Part shown: positions 7,622 to 13,744 of the stretch, in pieces | Numbering within the stretch: position 1 is the stretch's first letter | Layout of the letters: every line of letters begins with the position of its first letter | Program-made: the position numbers and the translations under genes | Notes under the pieces: model-generated | The model's input: only the letters and a program-made list of their open reading frames with translations | Told to the model about the DNA's origin: nothing | The model's database searches: none | Assembly: GCA_002315875.1 (NCBI GenBank) | Contig: DCIL01000085.1 | Span: forward strand, 281-16,901 | DNA length: 16,621 bases | Direction of reading: 5' to 3' | DNA from: Verrucomicrobia bacterium UBA1727 | GTDB taxonomy: Bacteria; Verrucomicrobiota; Kiritimatiellia; RFP12; UBA1067

Positions 7622-8715
7622 GCGAATCGTCCTCTATTCTGCTGCTTGGCGTCGGCACTGCCGGCTGTGCGATCGCGTCAGGAGTCCGTCGCGCCTTCGG
7701 TGGCCCGATTCGTTACGTTCTCGCCGATACCGATGCAGCGTCCGCTGTGGACGGAGCCACCTTCACGCTTCTCGGCGGCGATCGTCTTTCTGGGCGCGGA
7801 GCCGGTGGTGACATCGTGTCCGGACGCCTCGCCGCGGAGGATTCGATCAAATCGCTTGACGAGCATCTCGAGGGCGTGCGTCTCGTGGTGATCGTGACCG
7901 CGCTTGGCGGCGGTACCGGCGGTGGCGCCACGCTCGAGGCCTGCAAGCACCTCAATTCGCGCGGCATCCCTTCGATCGTATTCGCGACGACTCCCTTCAG
8001 GTTCGAAGGTGAGGACCGTCAGCGCAACGCTCGCGGCGTCATGTCGATGATCGAGGATGCGTCCGCAACCACCTTCTTCGTTCCGCTCGACAAGTTGATC
8101 GGCGAAGTGGATCGGATGGACGAGGCGATGCGTCGTGCGGTCGATACGCTCGCGGGCGGCGTGACGCTTTTCTGGCGACTCGTGGAAAAGCCCGGATATC
8201 TCCGTCTCGATGTCGAGCGAATCCGTCATCTCGCGTCCGGCTCGAGGCGCGGACGTTTTGCGATCGTGACGACTCAGGGCAATGGACGTGCCGAGCAGGC
8301 GGTGGATTCACTCATGCGCTCCGAATTGCTCGCCGCGGCATCTGGTCCCACCAAGTCCGCGCTCTGCGGCGTTCTGGCCGGTGAGGATCTACTGCTCAGT
8401 GAGGTCGGGCGAATTGCGGACGGAGTGCGCAACGCCTTCAGTCCTTCTGCCTTCGATCTTGCGACCGTAAACGACGAGGACACGTTCTCGGGACGCCTTG
8501 CCGTCGTGGTGATGCTCTTTGAAACGGTTGCGAAAAAGGACGATGCCGGCGTTCCCGGCACTGCGATGAATCCGAAGCGTCGCAAGGTGAAGGGGGCGCT
8601 GACGATCGGTCCTACCGGTCGCGGACGGTTTAAGAATTCCGAACCGACGATCTGGAACGGAGAGGACCTCGACGTGCCGACTTTCATCCGTCGCAGCATA
8701 TCCATAGACCTTTGA
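7618..8715 (+). CDS. ftsZ: Divergent FtsZ
   Basis: This 365-aa tubulin homologue would form the division ring. It opens with SILLLGVGTAGCAIASGV, a changed form of the GVGGGGxNAV nucleotide loop. The tubulin signature is G97-GGTGGG-103 instead of GGGTGTG. ATTPFRFEGEDRQRNA and the PLDKL segment match the canonical KPFxFEGxxR and PNxxL. In the T7 (synergy) loop the usual NVDFADV reads R196-LDVER201-I: the first catalytic aspartate is kept (D198) but the asparagine and the second aspartate (E. coli D212) are both arginine. The tail has a linker followed by DLDVPTFIRRSISIDL, a good match to the conserved FtsA-binding peptide (DIPxFLR). GGGAGG eight bases before ATG 7618 is the ribosome-binding site. 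It is clearly FtsZ by position and tail, but GTP hydrolysis may be altered or weak. Confidence 0.9.
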   Translation: MSESSSILLLGVGTAGCAIASGVRRAFGGPIRYVLADTDAASAVDGATFTLLGGDRLSGRGAGGDIVSGRLAAEDSIKSLDEHLEGVRLVVIVTALGGGTGGGATLEACKHLNSRGIPSIVFATTPFRFEGEDRQRNARGVMSMIEDASATTFFVPLDKLIGEVDRMDEAMRRAVDTLAGGVTLFWRLVEKPGYLRLDVERIRHLASGSRRGRFAIVTTQGNGRAEQAVDSLMRSELLAAASGPTKSALCGVLAGEDLLLSEVGRIADGVRNAFSPSAFDLATVNDEDTFSGRLAVVVMLFETVAKKDDAGVPGTAMNPKRRKVKGALTIGPTGRGRFKNSEPTIWNGEDLDVPTFIRRSISIDL

Positions 8716-8716
8716 A

Positions 8717-10513
8717 ATGGCTCGTGACGGACATGTAAGGGTGTTGCCCATCCACGTGGCGAACAAGATCGCCGCAGGAGAGGTGGTGGAGCGCCCTGCG
8801 TCCGTCGTCAAGGAACTCGTCGAAAACGCTATCGATGCCGGTGCGGGGCGCATCGCGATCTCGATCAGCCGTGGGGGACGCAAACTCGTGTCGGTCCGCG
8901 ATGACGGATGCGGAATGACGAAGGATGATGCCGTCCTCTCCCTCGAGCGTCAGGCGACGAGCAAGATTCTCGATGTCGATGATATTGAACGCATCGATAC
9001 GCTCGGTTTTCGCGGTGAGGCGATTCCGTCCATCGCCTCGGTCTCTCGCTTTTCCATCACCACCCGCCGCGCAGATTCCGATGAAGGCACGAAGATCGTG
9101 GTCAATGCGGGAATCCTCGCCGAGGTCGGGTCCGCGGGATGTCCCGTCGGGACGCTTGTCGAGGTGCGCGATCTCTTTTGCAACGTGCCGGCGCGGCAGA
9201 AATTCCTCAAGTCCTACGTCACCGAAGAGAATCACGTAAAATCCGTCTTCACCGTCCATGCGCTCGCGCATCCTGCGCTCGGATTTTCGCTTGAGATCGA
9301 TGGCCGCGAGATCTACAACCTCGCGCCAGCTCTCGACGTGCGCGATCGCGTCCGTGAACTTTTCGGAGAAGAATTCCTCGAGTCGATGTTTGCAGTCGAT
9401 GGTTCGAGCGGCGAGGTTAAGGTTACCGGTTTCATGGAGAAACCTAACCTGGCAATGCCTACGCGGCGCGATCAGTACGTCTTCGTTAACGGACGTCCGG
9501 CAAGCGCTCCGTCCATCGCCTATGCGCTGCGCGAGGCCTATCCGCGCCGCGCCGGTGATGTCAAGCCAGCGGCGATTCTTTTCCTCGAACTTCCTCCAGG
9601 CGGTGTCGATGTCAATGTCCATCCGACCAAGCGCGAGGTCCGCTTCCGCGACAACGTTGCCGTAAAGTCAGCAATAATAGCCGCCGTGGGCAGCGCCATC
9701 ACCCCCGCCCCTCAACTCTGCGCCTCTGCGCCTCTGCGGGAGCTCATTTCATCCTCACCCATAACCTCCAATCTTCAACTTCAACTCCCGACTTCAACTT
9801 CTCTCCCCCCCACACCTACACCTCCACCTTCGCCTTCGCCTTCACCTTCACCTTCGCCTCCCCCTCCCCCCCAGCCCATCCAAGTCGAGTTCGCGGTTGA
9901 GCCGGATTCTACCGCGACGCGTCCGTGGACGTATTTCAAATTCCTTGCGCAGGCGGAGTCCGGATATCTCATTGTCGAGACGGATTCGGGACTCGTCACA
10001 ATCAATCCGCATGCGGCGCGTGAGCGGATCGCCTACGAGCGGCTTCTTGATAATGCCAAGGACGGAAAGGGTGCGTCCGGCGTTTCGCAGGTTCTGCTTA
10101 TTCCCGAGACGGTAAAGCTCTCTCCGGTGGATTTCGCGAGAGTCGGGCAGTTTATTGAGGTCATCAATTCGATGGGGTTTCAGCTTGAGGAATTCGGTGA
10201 AGGTGTCTACAAGATCGATGCAGTGCCGCAGTTGATCGAGGGCATTTCTCCTTCTGCAGTGCTTTCGTCCATCGCTCGCGATCTTGCCGAGGGCGGAACG
10301 CATCGCGCCGGCGAGCGTTGGCGTGAGGAGCTGATAGCCAAATCGATTGCGCGTTCGTATTCCGGCTCGCCGATGAAACTTGATGCGGATAGCGCTACCC
10401 GACTCGTCGAGGAGCTGTCCGCCTGTCGAATGCCCTACGTGTGTCCGCGCGGCAAGCCGGTGATGATCTTTACCTCTACTCGTGAACTCGACCGCAAGTT
10501 CGCGCGTGTGTGA
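8717..10513 (+). CDS. mutL: DNA mismatch repair protein MutL, nuclease motifs degenerate
   Basis: MutL couples MutS recognition of mismatches to downstream repair. The N-terminal GHKL ATPase (residues 1-325) is textbook: ANKIAAGEVVERPASVVKEL with E33, N37, the DDGCGM motif at 62-67, and TLGFRGEA followed by VGTLVEVRDLFCNVPARQKFL. A linker of about 60 residues (roughly 330-390) is proline/serine-rich low-complexity sequence coded by simple repeats. The C-terminal dimerisation domain resumes at about 395. Its endonuclease motif is N430-PHAARERIAYE instead of DQHA(x)2E(x)4E, and the distal CPHGRP motif is C576-PRGKP, so predicted metal ligands (Asp, His) are missing. The gene starts one base after ftsZ, with no visible Shine-Dalgarno, an unusual partner for a division operon. 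The start is secure from VLPIHVANKIAAG. Confidence 0.95.
   Translation: MARDGHVRVLPIHVANKIAAGEVVERPASVVKELVENAIDAGAGRIAISISRGGRKLVSVRDDGCGMTKDDAVLSLERQATSKILDVDDIERIDTLGFRGEAIPSIASVSRFSITTRRADSDEGTKIVVNAGILAEVGSAGCPVGTLVEVRDLFCNVPARQKFLKSYVTEENHVKSVFTVHALAHPALGFSLEIDGREIYNLAPALDVRDRVRELFGEEFLESMFAVDGSSGEVKVTGFMEKPNLAMPTRRDQYVFVNGRPASAPSIAYALREAYPRRAGDVKPAAILFLELPPGGVDVNVHPTKREVRFRDNVAVKSAIIAAVGSAITPAPQLCASAPLRELISSSPITSNLQLQLPTSTSLPPTPTPPPSPSPSPSPSPPPPPQPIQVEFAVEPDSTATRPWTYFKFLAQAESGYLIVETDSGLVTINPHAARERIAYERLLDNAKDGKGASGVSQVLLIPETVKLSPVDFARVGQFIEVINSMGFQLEEFGEGVYKIDAVPQLIEGISPSAVLSSIARDLAEGGTHRAGERWREELIAKSIARSYSGSPMKLDADSATRLVEELSACRMPYVCPRGKPVMIFTSTRELDRKFARV
9716..9739 (+). repeat. Three tandem copies of an 8-bp unit inside mutL
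   Basis: CTCTGCGC is repeated at 9716-9723, 9724-9731 and 9732-9739 (the last copy ends in G). It lies in the linker-coding part of mutL. Because the unit is not a multiple of three, gain or loss of a copy would shift the reading frame. Similar CTCTGCGC words occur as small dispersed repeats in several bacterial phyla, so this may be an inserted repeat element; that is from memory and untested. Confidence 0.85.
9773..9872 (+). repeat. Simple-sequence pyrimidine tract coding the MutL linker
   Basis: A nearly pure pyrimidine stretch with CTTCAA repeats (9773-9800), a run of seven C (9805-9811), five tandem CCTTC(G/A) units (9827-9856) and a second run of seven C (9866-9872). It codes the Ser-Pro/Pro-rich linker (about residues 353-386). 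The hexamer array is frame-neutral; the two C7 runs are not. Confidence 0.9.
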
Positions 10514-10533
10514 AGATGTCAGGTCTCGTTTTA

Positions 10534-10542
10534 TGATATAAT
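10534..10542 (+). promoter_or_regulatory. Extended -10 promoter for the aminotransferase-lol operon
   Basis: TG at 10534-10535, A, then TATAAT at 10537-10542, within the 53-bp gap after mutL. No good -35 hexamer is seen at 16-18 bp spacing, which is common for extended -10 promoters. The predicted start of transcription is near 10549, giving a leader of about 18 nt that begins at or just inside the GGGGA (10546-10550) preceding the gene. Confidence 0.7.
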
Positions 10543-10566
10543 TCAGGGGAATTTGCATTTGTCGTG

Positions 10567-11721
10567 ATGGCGACTAAGGATAGAGAAGGGCTCCGTTGGC
10601 CGAGTTTTGATCGCGCGACTGATCGCGCGGTATTGGAGATTCTGCATTCGGGCAGGGTCAATTACCACACCGGCGAATGGGGAAAGCGCTTCGAAAACGC
10701 TTTTTCCGAATGGATTGTAAGTAGCAGCGGCAAACAGAAGAAAGGTAAGATTCTTCCTACTTCACTATCCGTCAGCAACGGCACCGCGGCACTTCATCTC
10801 GCCGTTGAAGCGCTCGGCCTCGGCAAGGGCGATGAAGTCATCGTCACGCCGTATTCCTTCCGCGCCTCGGCAACCGCAGTGAATAACGCCGGGGCGCGTC
10901 CCGTTTTCGCCGATGTCGGCGCCGATCACATGCTCAATGCGAGGACCATCGAGCAGGTGATTACGCCGCGGACGAAGGCAGTCATAGTCGTTCATCTTTA
11001 CGGACAAGTTGCGGACATGGGGCCGATTCTTGCGCTCGCCAAGCGCCGCGGACTCAAGATCATCGAGGATTGTGCGCAATGTCTCGGCGGCGAGTATCGT
11101 GGACGCAAGGTCGGCACCTTGGGCGATGTCGGTTGCTTCTCGTTCTGTCAGTCCAAACACATCACCACCGCCGGCGAGGGCGGCATGATCGTAACCAGCG
11201 ATATTGAGGTTGCAAGCCGCGTGCGCTCGCTTCGGGATCACGGCTGGACGGTCGGCAGTTCTCCAAAGGTCTACGAACGGATAGGATACAATTTCAGATT
11301 GACGGAAATTCAGAGCGCGGTCGGCTTCGGCGAACTGAAGCGGCTCGACCGTTGGAATCTGCCGCGTAGGCGCAAGCTCTTCGAAATGCTTGACGCGGGC
11401 ATCCGCAAGATTGCCGCGTCCACTGGTGTCGTGAAGTCGTTTCCCATCGACACCGCGGCGAGAAAAGCGAGCTTCTGGCTCGTGCCGTATGTTCTCGATG
11501 CGCAGAAGCTTCGCGTGCCGGTATCTCAGTTCATCGAAGAGACGCAGAAGCGTGGGGCGGATACGTATCGCATCCTGTGGCCGCTCATGAAGGAGTTGCC
11601 GATGGCGCGTTCGCTCGTGGATGATACGATCGGATTCTGGGTGCATCCGACTTATTCCGTCAATGACCTACGGCGCACCTTGCGCGTGTTTCGTGAAACG
11701 GTTGAGAGGTTTGTGAAATGA
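10567..11721 (+). CDS. DegT/DnrJ/EryC1/StrS family aminotransferase
   Basis: This 384-aa PLP-dependent aminotransferase belongs to the family that adds an amino group to nucleotide-activated keto-sugars for LPS, capsule or glycoprotein glycans. Typical motifs are HTGEWGKRFENAFSEW near the start, VSNGTAALHLAVEALGLGKGDEVIVTPYSF, IIEDCAQ with D168 (contacts the PLP ring nitrogen), and CFSFCQSKHITTAGEGGMI with K197, the predicted PLP lysine. YNFRLTEIQSAVGFGELKRLD is also characteristic. The exact sugar cannot be told, and no sugar dehydratase or glycosyltransferase is adjacent. A GTG one codon upstream (10564) is an alternative start; ATG 10567 is preferred. A dedicated extended -10 promoter lies just upstream, and the gene overlaps the permease gene in ATGA, so it heads the lol operon. 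Confidence 0.93.
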   Translation: MATKDREGLRWPSFDRATDRAVLEILHSGRVNYHTGEWGKRFENAFSEWIVSSSGKQKKGKILPTSLSVSNGTAALHLAVEALGLGKGDEVIVTPYSFRASATAVNNAGARPVFADVGADHMLNARTIEQVITPRTKAVIVVHLYGQVADMGPILALAKRRGLKIIEDCAQCLGGEYRGRKVGTLGDVGCFSFCQSKHITTAGEGGMIVTSDIEVASRVRSLRDHGWTVGSSPKVYERIGYNFRLTEIQSAVGFGELKRLDRWNLPRRRKLFEMLDAGIRKIAASTGVVKSFPIDTAARKASFWLVPYVLDAQKLRVPVSQFIEETQKRGADTYRILWPLMKELPMARSLVDDTIGFWVHPTYSVNDLRRTLRVFRETVERFVK

Positions 11722-12947
11722 AAATGAGTTTTCCGTTCTTTCTGGCGCTTAAGTATCTCAAGCCGAAGCGGTCCGTCGCCTCGGTGATCACGCTCGTATC
11801 CGTGCTCGGGGTGATGCTCGGAGTTGCGGTGGTGATAATCGTTCGCAGTGTGATGACCGGCTTTGGCGATATCTGGGAGGAGAAAATACTCGATTTCAAG
11901 CCCCATGTCTCGTTGCTGCCGATGTCCGGAAACGTCATTATGGACGAGAACGTGCTTGCCGAGAGAATGCGGGCGGTGAAGGGCGTTACCTGCGTCACGC
12001 CTGAAATCGACACGCGCGTACTGATCTCGCATAAGGGACGAGTCCTCGCGCCGGTCATTCTCGGCGTGGACGGCGATGATTTCATTCGGGCCTACCGTGT
12101 TGGCGCTCCGAGGGCGGGCAAGTACGATCTCGAGGGCGATTCGATCGTGCTCGGCGCTTCGGCGGCCCGTTCGCTCGGTGTGTGGGTGGGGGACGAGGTG
12201 ACGGTCTATTCGCCGAAGACGATGGTTTCAAAGGACGAGGTCTTTCTGCCGGTTAAATGGAAGGTGACGGGAATCTTCTCGTGTGGACAGCACGAGTACG
12301 ATTCGGGATATGTCGTCGCCTCACTTCCCAATGTTCGCGACTTGATGGGCATGGAGAAGGGCGTCTTTGCGATTCACGTGAAGACGGACTGTCCGACGGG
12401 CGAGCGCTTCCGCGATCTGGTTTCGGAACTCAGGAACGAGACCGGCGCCAGCTTGCGAGCCGTTACCTGGCGTGAGGCGGATCGCGAGATCTTCAATGCG
12501 CTCGCCGTAGAGAAGAATATGACGGCGCTCCTTCTGTCGCTGATTTCGCTGGTGGCGGTCTTCTGCGTGATGAACACGCTTTTGGTGCTGACCGTGCAGA
12601 AGACGCCGGAAATCGGACTTTTGAAGGCGCTCGGATTCTCCCGTCTCGAGATCATGAAGGTCTTCATGACGCACGGCATGATCCAGTGCACGCTCGGCAT
12701 TGTGCTCGGGCTCCTGACGAGCTGGGCGGTACTCGCGAATCTCCAGAACATCGTCGAGTGGCTGGCGCGGATGGGACTTGAGGTCTTTCCGGCGAGTGTC
12801 TACGGGCTCGCGGCAATTCCGCACCGGCTCATCGTTTCAGATATCTTCTGGGTCGTGGGACTGGTGTTTGTATTCGGACTCATTGCGTCCGCCCTGCCAG
12901 CGCTTATCGCGGCGTTCAAGGATCCGGTGAAGGCGTTGGAGAAGTGA
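11718..12947 (+). CDS. LolC/LolE-type lipoprotein-releasing permease
   Basis: This 409-aa inner-membrane subunit would belong to the LolCDE-type ABC complex that extracts outer-membrane lipoproteins and passes them to LolA. It starts FFLALKYLKPKRSVASVITLVSVLGVMLGVAVVIIVRSVMTGF, the hallmark N-terminus (TM1 about residues 20-45). A large periplasmic MacB/FtsX-like domain follows (about 50-265), then three membrane segments at about 268-293, 310-338 and 372-400. Between TM2 and TM3 is KTPEIGLLKALGFSRLEIMKVF, the FtsX-type coupling helix. Only one permease gene is present here, so the complex may be a homodimer or the partner lies elsewhere. GAGAGG at 11704-11709 is the ribosome-binding site for ATG 11718. 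The partner ATPase gene follows after a 94-bp repeat-filled gap. Confidence 0.88.
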   Translation: MKMSFPFFLALKYLKPKRSVASVITLVSVLGVMLGVAVVIIVRSVMTGFGDIWEEKILDFKPHVSLLPMSGNVIMDENVLAERMRAVKGVTCVTPEIDTRVLISHKGRVLAPVILGVDGDDFIRAYRVGAPRAGKYDLEGDSIVLGASAARSLGVWVGDEVTVYSPKTMVSKDEVFLPVKWKVTGIFSCGQHEYDSGYVVASLPNVRDLMGMEKGVFAIHVKTDCPTGERFRDLVSELRNETGASLRAVTWREADREIFNALAVEKNMTALLLSLISLVAVFCVMNTLLVLTVQKTPEIGLLKALGFSRLEIMKVFMTHGMIQCTLGIVLGLLTSWAVLANLQNIVEWLARMGLEVFPASVYGLAAIPHRLIVSDIFWVVGLVFVFGLIASALPALIAAFKDPVKALEK

Positions 12948-12960
12948 GGGAGGGGAAAGG

Positions 12961-13040
12961 GATGAGAAGTGAAGAGAGGTGAGGAGAAGTGAAGAGAGGT
13001 GAAGAGAAGTGAAGAGAAGTGAAGAGAGGTGAGGAGAGGT
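12961..13040 (+). repeat. Eight-copy 10-bp purine-rich tandem repeat between lol genes
   Basis: Eight units fitting GA(A/G)GAGA(A/G)GT fill 12961-13040 without a break; the first unit has T at position 3 (GATGAGAAGT), the only other deviation. The 13 bases before it are also G/A-rich. The last unit, GAGGAGAGGT, sits directly before ATG 13042 and supplies the Shine-Dalgarno for the ATPase gene, and nearly every unit contains a similar GAAGAG or GAGGAG word. The 10-bp period is close to one helical turn. Confidence 0.95.
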
Positions 13041-13041
13041 T

Positions 13042-13668
13042 ATGGTAACTTTAGGAACTATTGATATCAGAAAGCAGTTCAAGATTCCGGGACACAAGCC
13101 GATCGAGGTCTTGAAGGGAGTTAATCTCTCGGTGAAGCCAGGGGAGAAGGTGGCGATTATCGGTCGCTCCGGCGCAGGCAAATCAACGCTTCTTAATATT
13201 CTCGGTGGACTTGAGCGTCCTTCTTCGGGCACGGTGACTCGTCCCGACAACATCGGCTTCGTCTTCCAGCAGTATCATCTCATGCCGGAACTGACGGTGC
13301 TTGAGAACGTGCTCTTGCCGACGATGTCCAAGCGTCATAAGGCCGAGGCACCGGTTGCGAGGGCGAAGGAATTGCTGGAAAAGGTCGGACTTGCGGATCG
13401 CATGCACCACCTGCCGGGCGAGCTTTCTGGTGGCGAAATGCAGCGCGTGGCCCTTTGCCGAGCGCTGGTGACCGATCCCGATCTGGTGCTGGCGGACGAG
13501 CCGACGGGCAATCTCGACGCCTGGACGGGTGCGGGCATTCTGAAGATTCTCACCGAGCTTGCCGGCAACCGTACCTTTTCGCTCGTAATGGTTACCCACT
13601 CTCCCGAAGCAGCGGCGATTTGCGATCGGGTTCTCACCTTGGAGAACGGACAACTCGTGCAATCTTGA
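13042..13668 (+). CDS. lolD: LolD-type ABC transporter ATPase
   Basis: This 208-aa nucleotide-binding subunit would power lipoprotein release with the preceding permease. All ABC motifs are intact: Walker A G41-RSGAGKST with K47, Q-loop FVFQQYHLMPELTVLENV, signature LSGGEMQRVALCRAL, Walker B LVLADEP, D-loop TGNLD and H-loop VTHS. The LolD/MacB-type wording (FQQYHLMPELTVLENVLLP, ADEPTGNLD) separates it from other importer ATPases, though the MacB or FtsE families cannot be fully excluded by sequence alone. It is slightly short for LolD, having a compact segment between Walker A and the Q-loop. ATG 13042 follows GGAGAGG, which is part of the 10-bp repeat array. Its stop codon overlaps the -35 of the next promoter. 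Confidence 0.9.
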   Translation: MVTLGTIDIRKQFKIPGHKPIEVLKGVNLSVKPGEKVAIIGRSGAGKSTLLNILGGLERPSSGTVTRPDNIGFVFQQYHLMPELTVLENVLLPTMSKRHKAEAPVARAKELLEKVGLADRMHHLPGELSGGEMQRVALCRALVTDPDLVLADEPTGNLDAWTGAGILKILTELAGNRTFSLVMVTHSPEAAAICDRVLTLENGQLVQS

Positions 13669-13693
13669 GTCGGTACGATGGAAATGATATAAT
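13665..13693 (+). promoter_or_regulatory. Sigma70-type promoter with extended -10 for the LamG protein gene
   Basis: TTGAGT (13665-13670, overlapping the lolD stop), a 17-bp spacer, TG at 13685-13686 and TATAAT at 13688-13693. The predicted transcription start is near 13700, leaving a 45-nt leader with AGGAG at 13734-13738 six bases before ATG 13745. The nine-base core TGATATAAT is identical to that of the other two strong promoters in this window. Confidence 0.8.
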
Positions 13694-13744
13694 TACCGCG
13701 AATTTGAAGTGCGAATATAAAGAATCATAAGTTAGGAGTGTCGT

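Noticed and set aside
8684..9622. Antisense open frame (312 codons) across the start of mutL
   Set aside because: No recognisable motif, and it overlaps the highly conserved MutL ATPase domain.
13671..13698. CGGTA/TACCG inverted repeat around the -10 of the LamG gene as an operator
   Set aside because: Only five base pairs with an 18-bp centre, expected by chance.
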